From contig CAWBRU010000021.1 in assembly GCA_963791325.1 (NCBI GenBank), positions 248,001-312,000 on the forward strand: a stretch of 64,000 bases of DNA, written 5' to 3'. Under the pieces are notes generated by a model. The model made no database searches, was not told where the DNA came from, and worked only from the letters and a program-made list of their open reading frames with translations. How positions within the stretch are numbered: position 1 is the first letter of the stretch; each line of letters opens with the position of its first letter. The stretch is from JBEVJK01 sp963791325 (GTDB lineage Bacteria > Pseudomonadota > Alphaproteobacteria > Rhizobiales > Rhizobiaceae). A program made the position numbers and the translations under genes. Shown piece by piece: positions 37,812 to 46,956 of this stretch.

Positions 37812-38822
37812 GTGATCATTCAAAATCGTCGCACATTCCTTGCTGGCATTGCGGTGGCCGGCGGAGCGGGCCTCATCGGCACCTCGACGCCCGCCTGGGC
37901 CGAGCCGCCGCTGGAAACCACCACGGTTCGCTTGCCGCGGTTCATAGGTGGTTCCTACTGCTGGGCAGGCACGTACATCGCCGGAGAACTGATGCGGGCA
38001 GATGGCTTCACCGATGTTCGCTACGTAGAAGCCGACAGAAGCGTCGACCAATCGGTATGGATCGCACGCGGTGAGACCGATTTCTCTGTGAACTTTCCGC
38101 CGAACCAGATCGCGTCCATTGACGCCGGCGTGCCAATCAAGGTGCTAACCGGGTTGCATTCGGGATGCCTCGAACTAATTGCCAACGAGAGCATCCGCAG
38201 AGTTACCGATCTGCGGGGGAAGAGGGTTGGCGTGGATGGTTTCAACAACTCGCGACATTTGTGGCTGTCCCTCATGTCCGCCTATGTCGGGCTCGATCCT
38301 GTCAACGATTTCCAGTGGGTCTTGACTGAAGACATCAAGCCCACGGAACTCTTCGTCCAAGGAAAGATCGACGCATTCCTAGGGACGCCGCCCCAGCCGC
38401 AGGAGCTGCGCGCCAAGAAGATCGGCCACACGATCCTCAACAATGCGGTCGACCGCCCATGGTCACAGTATTTTTGCTGCATGATTTCCGCGACGACGGA
38501 CTACGTGAACAGCTACCCGGTGGCGACCAAGCGGGTCTTGCGATCCATCCTCAAAGCCGCCGACCTCTGCGTGTCGGATGCGCAGTGGGTGGCCCGGCAG
38601 ATGGTCGATCGCGATTTCGTACCATCGTATGACTACGCGCTTCAAACGTTGAAGGATATCCGGTACGACCGCTGGCGGGAATTCAATCCTGAAGACTCTC
38701 TGCGGTTCTACACGTTGCGCATGCAGGAGACGGGCATGATCAAGTCGAGCCCGCAACAGATCATCGCCAACGGCACCGATTGGCGCTTCCTCGACGAGTT
38801 GAAGCGCGAGTTGAAGACGTGA
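37812..38822 (+). CDS. NMT1/THI5-like periplasmic binding protein, copy 1
   Basis: This 336-residue binding protein of the NMT1/SsuA-like class has a Tat-type signal (QNRRTFLAGIAVAGGAGLIG) cleaved near AWAEPP. The body has TTTVRLPRFIGGSYCWAGTYIAGELM, TDFSVNFPPNQIASIDAG, and DLRGKRVGVDG, all typical of proteins that bind HMP, nitrate, sulfonates or similar ligands. It starts at a GTG with GAGGAG upstream. The C-terminus TDWRFLDELKRELKT is shared with its paralogues downstream. No permease or ATPase follows. Confidence 0.88.
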   Translation: MIIQNRRTFLAGIAVAGGAGLIGTSTPAWAEPPLETTTVRLPRFIGGSYCWAGTYIAGELMRADGFTDVRYVEADRSVDQSVWIARGETDFSVNFPPNQIASIDAGVPIKVLTGLHSGCLELIANESIRRVTDLRGKRVGVDGFNNSRHLWLSLMSAYVGLDPVNDFQWVLTEDIKPTELFVQGKIDAFLGTPPQPQELRAKKIGHTILNNAVDRPWSQYFCCMISATTDYVNSYPVATKRVLRSILKAADLCVSDAQWVARQMVDRDFVPSYDYALQTLKDIRYDRWREFNPEDSLRFYTLRMQETGMIKSSPQQIIANGTDWRFLDELKRELKT

Positions 38823-38933
38823 GCGCGTAGCTGGCGCCCTGTAACCATTTTCTTGGCGCGATGGCTCCGGGACGATTTGCGGAGCGGAAAATCCATGCTG
38901 GCGTAAAGAACCTCTCGTTTTGGGAGTGCCTTC

Positions 38934-39944
38934 ATGCAGATAGTGCGAAATCGACGATCTTTCCTGACGGGCCTGTCCGCTATTACCGCCGCAAGCCTTC
39001 TCAGCGATCGAACTGCGTATGCGGAAGACGAGCCCGTAGAAACGAAGACGGTTCGGTTTGGCCACGCTCCCGATAGCCCCTGCGTGGCGCCGGTCTATCT
39101 AGCCAAGGCTCTTCTCCAAACCGAGGGCTTCGAACTCCACCGCATTGTGACGCCATCTTCTCTTGATGAGCATCAGATGATGCAACGTGACGAACTGGAT
39201 TTCAGCTGGGCTTTCGCAAGCGCGTGGATCCGCTCGGTCGACATCGGTCTTCCAGTCAAGGTGCTCTCGGGCCTGCATGCTGGCTGCTACGAATTGTTTG
39301 GTCGTGAAAACGTGCACAGCGTCCTTGATCTGAAGGGAATGAAAGTCAGCGCAGGCCCGCAGGTGGGGTCCGAAGAGCGCCTCTTCATCAGCGCCATGGC
39401 CACCTACGTCGGACTTGACCCCATAAACGATATAGAGTGGGTGACTGACCCATCAGCAACACCCATGCAGTTGTTTATTGACGGTAAAGTCGATGCGTTC
39501 TTGAGCTTTCCGCCGGAGGTTCAGGAAGTGCACACGCGGAAGGTCGATCGGGTTGTCGTCAGTGGTACTCTCGATCACCCCTGGTCGCAGTATTTCTGTT
39601 GCATGGTGGGTAGTAGCGCCACCTACGCGGAAAGGTATCCGGTCGCGACCAAACGTATGCTGCGTGCCATCCTGAAAGCAACAGACTTTTGTGTTACTGA
39701 TCCAGCGTTGGCAGCGCGAACTTTGATCGATGCTGGAGACGCCAAGGACTACGATCTCACGCTGCAATCTCTCTCCGACGTTCCGTACGCCAAATGGCGG
39801 GAATACGACCCCGAAGATACGATCCGCTTCTTTGCGCTACGCTTGCACGAAGCGGGCATTATCAAGACCAGTCCGCAAACGATCATTGACCGTGGCACGG
39901 ATTGGCGCTTCCTCGACGAGTTGAAGCGCGAGATGAAGACCTGA
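38934..39944 (+). CDS. NMT1/THI5-like periplasmic binding protein, copy 2
   Basis: This paralogue of copy 1 has the same length (336 residues), the same Tat-like start (VRNRRSFLTGLSAITAA) and the same ending (TDWRFLDELKREMKT). The front third, which lines the ligand cleft in this fold, differs strongly (APDSPCVAPVYLAKALLQ and DELDFSWAFASAWIRS), so a different ligand is likely. It has GGGAG before ATG 38934 and lies 111 bases after copy 1. All three copies share the phrase DRPWSQYFCCM or DHPWSQYFCCM in the second domain. Confidence 0.88.
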   Translation: MQIVRNRRSFLTGLSAITAASLLSDRTAYAEDEPVETKTVRFGHAPDSPCVAPVYLAKALLQTEGFELHRIVTPSSLDEHQMMQRDELDFSWAFASAWIRSVDIGLPVKVLSGLHAGCYELFGRENVHSVLDLKGMKVSAGPQVGSEERLFISAMATYVGLDPINDIEWVTDPSATPMQLFIDGKVDAFLSFPPEVQEVHTRKVDRVVVSGTLDHPWSQYFCCMVGSSATYAERYPVATKRMLRAILKATDFCVTDPALAARTLIDAGDAKDYDLTLQSLSDVPYAKWREYDPEDTIRFFALRLHEAGIIKTSPQTIIDRGTDWRFLDELKREMKT

Positions 39945-39988
39945 GCGGGGTGGCGGCCACTTTAAGGTTTTAACGGGAGGGGATCACC

Positions 39989-40249
39989 ACGCAGATCATC
40001 CAGAACCGCCGTCACGTCATGGCCGGCCTCGCAGCAGGCGCCGCCGGCCTTCTCGGCGCGACGGCACGGGCCCAGGCTGAGGCGCCAGCCGAGACGACCA
40101 CAGTCCGCCTACCGGCGTTTCCCAAGGTGACGGATGCCAGGCTGCGATGTACGTCGCGAACGAGAATCTCGATGACCTGGCAAACGGTCATCATCAACGG
40201 CACCAATTGGCAGTTCCTTCGAGAATTTAAGTGCGAGTCGCAAATTTGA
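39989..40249 (+). pseudogene. NMT1-like binding protein, internally deleted remnant
   Basis: A frame starting at ACG, where the paralogues have a start codon, reads QIIQNRRHVMAGLAAGAAG, the signal peptide, and the first strand TTTVRLPAFPKVTDA. It then jumps to the C-terminal INGTNWQFLREFK. About 250 residues of the middle are gone. The ribosome site (GGGAGGGG) is still present. This is a fourth copy that lost its centre and its start codon. Confidence 0.85.
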
Positions 40250-40352
40250 ACTCCGGTTCAAGGCCTTACAGAGGGGACACTCAAATGCCGATCGTCCACT
40301 TTCCGCGGCCGCCACGGGTCTGGACCCACGCAAGTTTACTATGGAGAATAGT

Positions 40353-41360
40353 ATGCGTTTGATGCAGAACCGTCGCCAATTCCTCACTGGCCTATCTGCG
40401 CTCGCAGCCGCAGGTCTTGCCAAGGGCCGCAATGCGGCCGCCGCCGAGGCGCCACCTGAAACGAACACGATTCGCCTTGCGAAAATCAAGGGCATTTGCA
40501 TCGCGCCTCAATATGTTGCCGAGGAGCTGTTGCATGCTGAGGGCTTCATCGAGGTCCGCTACATCATGACTGAAACCGCCGCTGGGCAGTCTGACGCGAT
40601 CGCGAGCGGCAAAGTGGATTTTACGCTGAACTTCGCCGCGCCGCTTGTGGTGACCATGGACGCTGGCGGACCGATCACAGTGTTAGCGGGCGTGCACCCC
40701 GGCTGCTTTGAGCTTCTCGGAAACGAGAAAATCCGCGGCATCAGAGACCTTAAAGGAAAGAGTGTCGGCGTTCAGGCTCTCGGCTCAAGTCCGCATGTAT
40801 TTTTGACGGGCATGGCGGCCTATGTCGGGCTGGATCCACTGAGGGACATCAAATGGGTCACCAGCCCAGATATTAAACCAATGTCGCTCTTCGCCCAAGG
40901 TAAGATCGATGCGTTTCTAGGCTTTCCGCCGGAGCCTCAAGAATTGGCGGCCCGACACGTTGGTCACGTAGTCATTAACAGTACCATCGATCGTCCCTGG
41001 TCGCAGTACTTTTGCTGCATGCTGGCCGGCAACGCCGACTTCGTTCGGAACAATCCGAGTGCGACCAAGCGCGTCGTCCGCGCTATTCTGAAAGCGGCGG
41101 ACCTTTGTGTCTCTGAGCCACAACGGGTGGCGCGGAAGATCGTCGATAATGGTTTCACGGCCGAGTATGACTATGCCCTGCAGACGATGATCGACGTGCC
41201 CTACAACAAGTGGCGGGAATATGATCCGGAAGACACGATCCGGTTTTACGCGCTACGGCTTCAAGAGGCCGGCATGATCAAGTCAACTCCGCAGACAATA
41301 ATCGCCAACGGCACGGACTGGCGATTCCTCGACGAACTAAAACGCGAGATGAAGACATGA
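40353..41360 (+). CDS. NMT1/THI5-like periplasmic binding protein, copy 4
   Basis: This paralogue of about 335 residues has a Tat-like start (MQNRRQFLTGLSALAAAG) and the cleft region IKGICIAPQYVAEELLHAEG. It shares FLGFPPEPQELAARH, DRPWSQYFCCML and the terminal TDWRFLDELKREMKT with the others. ATG 40353 is taken because GGAG sits 6 bases upstream; ATGs at 40341 and 40362 are alternatives. Its stop overlaps the SCO gene by 4 bases, which ties the binding proteins to the signalling genes in one transcript. Confidence 0.88.
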   Translation: MRLMQNRRQFLTGLSALAAAGLAKGRNAAAAEAPPETNTIRLAKIKGICIAPQYVAEELLHAEGFIEVRYIMTETAAGQSDAIASGKVDFTLNFAAPLVVTMDAGGPITVLAGVHPGCFELLGNEKIRGIRDLKGKSVGVQALGSSPHVFLTGMAAYVGLDPLRDIKWVTSPDIKPMSLFAQGKIDAFLGFPPEPQELAARHVGHVVINSTIDRPWSQYFCCMLAGNADFVRNNPSATKRVVRAILKAADLCVSEPQRVARKIVDNGFTAEYDYALQTMIDVPYNKWREYDPEDTIRFYALRLQEAGMIKSTPQTIIANGTDWRFLDELKREMKT

Positions 41361-41944
41361 GCAGGTGGCCGGCGCGCATGTTGCTGCTGTTGGCGCTGCT
41401 TGCCGGGGCGGCGCATGCGCATGATGCGCAGCACAACGAGCGTCTGCCGACAATCGGGCCGGCTCCGGACTTTGCCCTGACATCACAGGACGGGGCGCGC
41501 GTGTCGCTCAGTGATTTTCGAGGCAAAGCGGTCGCCATTGCATTCATCTATACGTCCTGTACCGACGTCTGCCCAATGCTGACCGCCAATATGGCCAGCG
41601 TGCAGGATAAGCTGGGATCTGCGTTCGGATCGAAGATCGCCTTCATTTCTATCACTGTCGACCCGGACCGCGACACGGCCGAAGTGCTAAAGCAGTATGC
41701 TGAGAATTTCAGCGCCGATCTAAAGGGTTGGTCGTTTCTTACTGGTGAGCCGGCCATTGTCCGTGCGGTTGGACTGAAATATGGCGTCATCGCGATGAAG
41801 AAGGCGGATGGCGAGGTCGACCACACGCTGCTCACGTCGCTCGTAGACCCCAATGGCATCTTGCGCGTACAATATCTCGGTGCTGGGTTCGACCTGGAGG
41901 AGTTCCGGGGTGACCTTCTCGGCCTCGTGGATGAAGCCGAATAA
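41357..41944 (+). CDS. SCO1/SenC/PrrC family thioredoxin-like protein
   Basis: This 195-residue exported protein has a signal peptide at 1-22, then a thioredoxin-like domain with the SCO metal/redox site: CTDVC (Cys68 and Cys72) and His156 in EVDHTLL. SCO proteins deliver copper to cytochrome oxidase or act as thiol redox sensors; in Rhodobacter the relative PrrC works with the PrrBA two-component system. Here it is coupled to the upstream binding protein (ATGA) and overlaps the start of the sensor kinase gene by 14 bases, which fits a sensory role. No oxidase genes are nearby. Confidence 0.9.
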   Translation: MSRWPARMLLLLALLAGAAHAHDAQHNERLPTIGPAPDFALTSQDGARVSLSDFRGKAVAIAFIYTSCTDVCPMLTANMASVQDKLGSAFGSKIAFISITVDPDRDTAEVLKQYAENFSADLKGWSFLTGEPAIVRAVGLKYGVIAMKKADGEVDHTLLTSLVDPNGILRVQYLGAGFDLEEFRGDLLGLVDEAE

Positions 41945-44537
41945 CGTCACCAGCCGCCTGATCGGCTGGGTTGCACGGTTGCCAGCGCGCGTCCAGACCA
42001 AGCTTTTGATCGCCTTCCTATCGATCGTTGGGATGCTGATCGTGCTCGGGGCTGTCGGGTTGCAGGTGCTGAGCGGGGTCAATGACCAGACTAACGAGCT
42101 GATCAAGCTGCAGCGCAGGATCGCAGCCTATCGCCAGGTCCAGCACGATACGACCACCCAACTCTACAGTGTCTCTACCGCGCTTTTGCTGCAGGACGAT
42201 CGCATGCTCGATGCGGCGCTGCGCCAGCTCAACCAATTCGGCTACGATCTTGACCGCATGGAGTTTGTTGGTGAAAGCGATGTACTCGGCCAAGTCAGGC
42301 ACGAATATGAACACCTGACGGTCGGGGTGACAAATGTGGCAGAACTCATCCGCGCCGGCCACGCGGGGGAGGCGCGCAAGGTTCAGCTGGATCAGATCGT
42401 GCCGTCGGCTGACCGTCTCGAGCGGCTGACCAATCAGCTGGTCAATATCGCGGAAGCCGATATGGTGGCGGCAATCGAGACGACCGAGGGCGCGTACGGC
42501 ACCTCCCGACTGATCGTGGTCTCATTCGCAGTAGGCAGCATCCTATTGGCGCTGGGGCTCGGTTACATCATTTCCTCATCATTGGTCGAGCCGGTCAAAA
42601 AAATCGAGGCGCGTCTCAGCCAGATCGCGGCTGGCGACTTCGCCCAAGAGGTTGCCGTCGCAAACCGGGACGAGCTAGGCGCGCTTGCCGAAAACGTAAA
42701 CCAGACGTCCGAGCGGCTGGGGAGACTCTATCAGGAGGTTCAGGCACGCAACCGCGAGCTAACCGAGGCACTCGAGCAGCAAACGGCGACCAGCACTATC
42801 CTGCGCGCCATCGCAGCTTCGCCGACCGACATTCAACCCGTACTGAACGCTGTTTCCGAAAGCGCGGCAAAGCTCTGCGACGCCTACGATGCCCTCATTC
42901 TTTTGAAGGACGGGGGTCACCTTGCTCGCAGGGCGCATCACGGGCCCATTCCATACGACATGTCCAAATGGCCGATTGGGCGCGACTGGGTTTCCGGGCG
43001 TGCCTTTGTCGACAAGAAGCCCATCCACGTGGACGACCTTTCTACCGCGGGCGATGATTTCCCCGAGGGACGCGATATGGCGATACGCCTCGGCCATCGA
43101 ACGACGCTTGCCGCTCCGCTCCTTCGGGAGGACGAAGCCATCGGTGTGCTGGTAATCCGACGCCTCGAGAACCGGCCGTTCAACCGCAAGCAGATCGACC
43201 TGCTCACGACCTTCGCGGACCAGGCGGTGATCGCGATCGAGAATGTCCGTCTGTTCCAAGAGGTTCAAGAGCGCACCGCCGAACTTGCACGTTCGGTTGG
43301 TGAACTTGAGGCGCTCGGCGAAGTAAGCCAGGCCGTCAATTCTACACTTGACCTCGACACGGTGCTCCAGACGATTGTAGCCAAGGCGGTTCAACTGTCG
43401 GGCACCGATGCAGGCACTATCTACGTTTTTAGCAGCACCCGCCAACAGTTCCGCCTCCGCGCGGCCTATGGGATGAGTGACGAACTCATTGCTTTGATTG
43501 TGAACCAGAGGATCGGCTTGAATGATCCTGGAATCGGCGAGGCGGCGCGGCGCCGCTTGCCTGTCCAATTGCCGGATCTCAGCGAAGGACCGCAGTCTCT
43601 CGCACTGAAAACGGTTCTCGACGCCGGATATCGCAGCGTTCTCATTGTTCCGCTGCTCAGACCGGACAAGATCGTTGGCGCTCTGGTTGTCAGGCGCCGC
43701 GAACCGGGCGAATTCGTCGAGCAGGTCGTCCACCTTCTGGAGACCTTCGCGGCGCAATCGGTGCTTGCGATCCAGAACGCCAAGCTGTTCCGCGAGGTAG
43801 AGGAGAAGGGCCGGGAGCTGGAGGCAGCCAGCCGCCACAAATCCCAGTTCCTCGCGAATATGAGCCACGAGCTGAGGACCCCGCTCAATTCGGTTCTGGG
43901 CTTCACGGAGCTCCTGTTCGACGGGATCTACGGCGAGCTTCCCGATAAGGCAAAAACGACGGTAGCACGTGTGCAGGCAAACGGCCGTCATCTCCTGGGA
44001 CTCATCAACGACGTGCTCGATCTTTCAAAGATCGAAGCGGGCCAGTTAACGTTGGCGCTCGACGACTATTATGTTGGGCAGATCGTTCGATCGGCCGTCA
44101 CGGCTATCGAGCCGCTGGCGCGTGCTAAAGGTCTCATGCTCGCATCGACTGTCGCCGAAGATCTTCCGCTCGGTCGCGGCGATGAACGTCGCTTGACCCA
44201 GGTCCTCCTCAATCTCGCAGGCAATGCCGTCAAGTTTACCGAAACGGGTGCGGTCGACATTGTTGCCGATGCAGTCGATGGGCACTTTGAGATCGCGGTG
44301 CGCGACACCGGCGCCGGCATCGCGGCCAAAGATCAAGTCCTAATCTTCGACGAATTCCAGCAAGTCGACAACAGCAGCACCAGGCAAAAGGGCGGAACGG
44401 GCCTCGGCCTGGCCATCTCCAGGCGTATCGTCGAAATGCATGGTGGAACAATAGATGTGGAATCCGTGCTGGGGTCGGGCTCGACGTTCCGAATGAAGAT
44501 ACCGATCCGGGTAGAAAAGGACGTCGAGGTCGCATGA
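41931..44537 (+). CDS. Membrane sensor histidine kinase with HAMP and two GAF domains
   Basis: The kinase has 868 residues from ATG 41931. Order: membrane helix ~20-40, periplasmic four-helix-type sensor ~40-185, second helix ~186-207 (VVSFAVGSILLALGLGY), HAMP ~205-258, GAF ~300-445, GAF ~470-610, HisKA with the phospho-acceptor in MSHELRTPLNS (His646), and HATPase ~750-865 with NLAGNAVKF (N-box), DTGAGI (G1) and KGGTGLGLAIS (G2). All catalytic motifs are present. Its periplasmic part could read the binding proteins or the SCO protein. Its stop overlaps the receiver gene (ATGA). Confidence 0.92.
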   Translation: MKPNNVTSRLIGWVARLPARVQTKLLIAFLSIVGMLIVLGAVGLQVLSGVNDQTNELIKLQRRIAAYRQVQHDTTTQLYSVSTALLLQDDRMLDAALRQLNQFGYDLDRMEFVGESDVLGQVRHEYEHLTVGVTNVAELIRAGHAGEARKVQLDQIVPSADRLERLTNQLVNIAEADMVAAIETTEGAYGTSRLIVVSFAVGSILLALGLGYIISSSLVEPVKKIEARLSQIAAGDFAQEVAVANRDELGALAENVNQTSERLGRLYQEVQARNRELTEALEQQTATSTILRAIAASPTDIQPVLNAVSESAAKLCDAYDALILLKDGGHLARRAHHGPIPYDMSKWPIGRDWVSGRAFVDKKPIHVDDLSTAGDDFPEGRDMAIRLGHRTTLAAPLLREDEAIGVLVIRRLENRPFNRKQIDLLTTFADQAVIAIENVRLFQEVQERTAELARSVGELEALGEVSQAVNSTLDLDTVLQTIVAKAVQLSGTDAGTIYVFSSTRQQFRLRAAYGMSDELIALIVNQRIGLNDPGIGEAARRRLPVQLPDLSEGPQSLALKTVLDAGYRSVLIVPLLRPDKIVGALVVRRREPGEFVEQVVHLLETFAAQSVLAIQNAKLFREVEEKGRELEAASRHKSQFLANMSHELRTPLNSVLGFTELLFDGIYGELPDKAKTTVARVQANGRHLLGLINDVLDLSKIEAGQLTLALDDYYVGQIVRSAVTAIEPLARAKGLMLASTVAEDLPLGRGDERRLTQVLLNLAGNAVKFTETGAVDIVADAVDGHFEIAVRDTGAGIAAKDQVLIFDEFQQVDNSSTRQKGGTGLGLAISRRIVEMHGGTIDVESVLGSGSTFRMKIPIRVEKDVEVA

Positions 44538-44899
44538 GCAAACGAATCTTGTTGATCGAAGACACCGAGGACAACCGCCAGATTGTGCGCGATCTCATCG
44601 CGACAACTGACTATGCGCTACTCGAGGCCGAGGATGGCGCTGCCGGCGTCGCGGCCGCCATAGCGCACAAGCCGGACCTCATCCTCATGGACATCCAGCT
44701 TCCTGTAATCGACGGCTATGAAGCTGCTCGCCGCATCAAGGCCGACCCCGCGCTCCGGCACATTCCGATTATCGCCGTCACCTCCTATGCGTTGTCGGAC
44801 GATGAGGCTAAGGCACTTGCCGCAGGCTGCGATGGCTACATTGCTAAGCCGTTCAGTCCGCGCGAGCTACTTGCAAGAATTCGCGGGTTTCTGTCCTAA
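44534..44899 (+). CDS. Single-domain response regulator
   Basis: This 121-residue stand-alone receiver has the acidic pair (LLIEDTEDN), the phospho-acceptor Asp53 in ILMDIQLP and the Lys in YIAKPFSP. It has no output domain and resembles DivK/CheY-like relays. It is translationally coupled to the sensor kinase and stands 12 bases before the receiver-cyclase gene, so it probably shuttles or competes for phosphate between them. Confidence 0.92.
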   Translation: MSKRILLIEDTEDNRQIVRDLIATTDYALLEAEDGAAGVAAAIAHKPDLILMDIQLPVIDGYEAARRIKADPALRHIPIIAVTSYALSDDEAKALAAGCDGYIAKPFSPRELLARIRGFLS

Positions 44900-44911
44900 G
44901 GAGACGATGTC

Positions 44912-46051
44912 TTGCACAATCCGCCTTGCATTTTAGCGGTCGACGATACGCCCGAAAATCTCGAAATTCTGCGCGTTCGTCTCGAGGCGAATGGCTATGC
45001 GGTGGAAACCGCCGCAGATGGTGAAGAGGGCCTCGTGAAGGCCCGCGGCCTACAGCCGGATCTGATCCTGCTCGACATCATGATGCCAAAGCTCGACGGC
45101 ATCGCCACGGTGCGGATGTTGAAGGCGGATGATACGCTGCGATCGATCCCGGTCATTCTTGTCACCGCGAAAGCCGACACGCAGGATGTGGTCGAAGGGC
45201 TGGACGCCGGAGGCGACGACTACCTGACCAAGCCGTTTGAGCACCGGGCGCTTCTGGCGCGGGTGCGTTCGATGTTGCGCCAGAAGGCGCTCCACGACAC
45301 TGTCGCAAGCCAGGCCCGATGTCTTCAGGAACAGTCCGCGCAACTGGCTCAATGGAACCGCTCCCTCGAACAAACAGTGGCGGAGCAAATAGCGAAGATC
45401 GAGCGAATGGCCCGCCTCAGGCGCTTCCTGCCAGAGCAGGTCGCCGACCTAATTGTTGCGGAAGGCAATGGTGACGCCCTTCTGCAAAGCCACCGTCGCG
45501 AGGTGACGGTGGCTTTCTGCGATTTGCGCGGCTTTACAGCCTTCGCCGAAACTGCCGAACCCGAGGAGGTGATGGCGGTCCTTGGCGAGTATCACGCCTG
45601 TCTCGGCGAGCAGATTGTCCAGTACAGCGGGACTTTGGAGCGCTTCGTGGGCGACGGCATCGTTGTTGTCTTCAATGATCCGATGGAGTGCGCGGACCAT
45701 ACCGAAAGGGCCGTCTCAATGGCCGCGGCGATGCGTGACGCGCTTGACGAGCATTCCGAGCGATGGCGCAAACGCGATTATCTGCTCGGGTTCGGAATCG
45801 GCATTGCTCGAGGTCACGCAACGATCGGACGGATAGGTTTTGACCAGCGCGCGGACTATGCGGTTATTGGCACGGTGTCGAACCATGCCTCCCGGTTGTG
45901 CGAAGAGGCCAAATCTCGTCAAATACTTGTTAGCCAACGGGTGCTCAGCGCCGTTGAATCGTGTGTCGAGTCCGTTTCTGTTGGCGAATTGACCCTGAAA
46001 GGCTTCCGCCGCCCGATGCCGGCTTACGAGATCGTTCGGTGGCTCGGCTAA
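44912..46051 (+). CDS. Receiver-linked class III adenylate/guanylate cyclase
   Basis: This 379-residue protein has a receiver at ~5-120 with Asp55 in LILLDIMMPK, a coiled-coil linker ~130-175 (LAQWNRSLEQTVAEQIAKIERM) and a class III cyclase domain ~195-370. Metal-binding Asp residues are visible in FCDLRGFT and VGDGIVVVF, and the transition-state Asn/Arg in TVSNHASRLC. It should make cyclic AMP (or cGMP) when phosphorylated. The start is TTG 44912, with AAGGAGA 9 bases upstream. It closes the array. Confidence 0.9.
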   Translation: MHNPPCILAVDDTPENLEILRVRLEANGYAVETAADGEEGLVKARGLQPDLILLDIMMPKLDGIATVRMLKADDTLRSIPVILVTAKADTQDVVEGLDAGGDDYLTKPFEHRALLARVRSMLRQKALHDTVASQARCLQEQSAQLAQWNRSLEQTVAEQIAKIERMARLRRFLPEQVADLIVAEGNGDALLQSHRREVTVAFCDLRGFTAFAETAEPEEVMAVLGEYHACLGEQIVQYSGTLERFVGDGIVVVFNDPMECADHTERAVSMAAAMRDALDEHSERWRKRDYLLGFGIGIARGHATIGRIGFDQRADYAVIGTVSNHASRLCEEAKSRQILVSQRVLSAVESCVESVSVGELTLKGFRRPMPAYEIVRWLG

Positions 46052-46956
46052 TAGGTTAGGCCGACGAGGTCAAAGTTGTCTGAGCCGGCATGCCAATGGC
46101 GGCCTGAACAAAAGCATCAACCACCCATCCGGTACTAGGGGGAGGCGCCGCCCAACCAGGCGGCTTTATGCCCGGTTGCTGGAACCTTATCTTCGGGAGC
46201 AGGGAGGCTGCTCTCACAGGTCGAGTTGTCTGCGTCGTCGGGTCGCCGCGCCCGGCTTTCACCAGCTCTTCGGACGCCTGCCTCGGCTTCCTTGTCGCTG
46301 CTCACCTTGCGGGTTGCTGGAGTTTTCCACGGCATATTGCCAGGTGGGCGCTTATCCAGATTGGTCGGGCGGTAGATTTGGCGCGCCCTGCGGCAGACGG
46401 CGATGATCCCGATCGGATCGAAGACGAGATTGGGATCTGAGAATTGCCCAAACTACCGCTCGAACGGCTCTCAATGAACCGTCTAAGAACCATGAAGTTG
46501 AAAGCGCTTTCCCGGTCTTCGGCGAAGTCATTGGGCCGCTTGTTCAGAACTCGAACTGACGACCCCATCATTACGGATGATTGGGTCTGTGACGTCAAGG
46601 ACGGACCGCATTTGGCAGGCGTGACCACACATCAAGGATTGGCCTCGTCACGCCAGGATTCACCCTGCCGAGAGCCGTCCCAAGGTCGCACGCCCCCGGT
46701 CTGGGTCCTCCTATGAGGGGGTATGAGCGGCGGGGATGCCGCAGCGCACTTATCGAGCGTTTTTCGTGCACCGATTTTCACGTTATCGTTTTCGAACTGC
46801 GTCGCTGCCGCTGTTCAATTCCTTGAACAGAATGATCTCGTGCTCTCCTGAAACGTACGTTCCGCAACCAAGATGGGCAGGGCTAAGTTGGCTTGCGATG
46901 CATTGCCAGCTTTTGGGTGGCCTACCTAGTGGCAGTCAATCGCTACGTCACTCGGG
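46052..46956. other. 905-base convergent gap without a gene
   Basis: This lies between the plus-strand signalling array and the minus-strand TenA operon. Frames on both strands are short, low in information and without start sites. A minus-strand stretch near 46135-46335 is Lys/Ala/Arg-rich and begins MPWKTPATRKVSSD, but I see nothing to confirm it. No terminator hairpin was clear. Confidence 0.4.

Noticed and set aside
42759..43991. Minus-strand 410-codon frame opposite the sensor kinase
   Set aside because: Shadow of the GAF/HisKA coding frame; no independent support.
46168..46716. Two plus-strand frames of 90 codons between the cyclase and TenA genes
   Set aside because: Low-information composition, no start signal and overlapping antisense frames of similar length.
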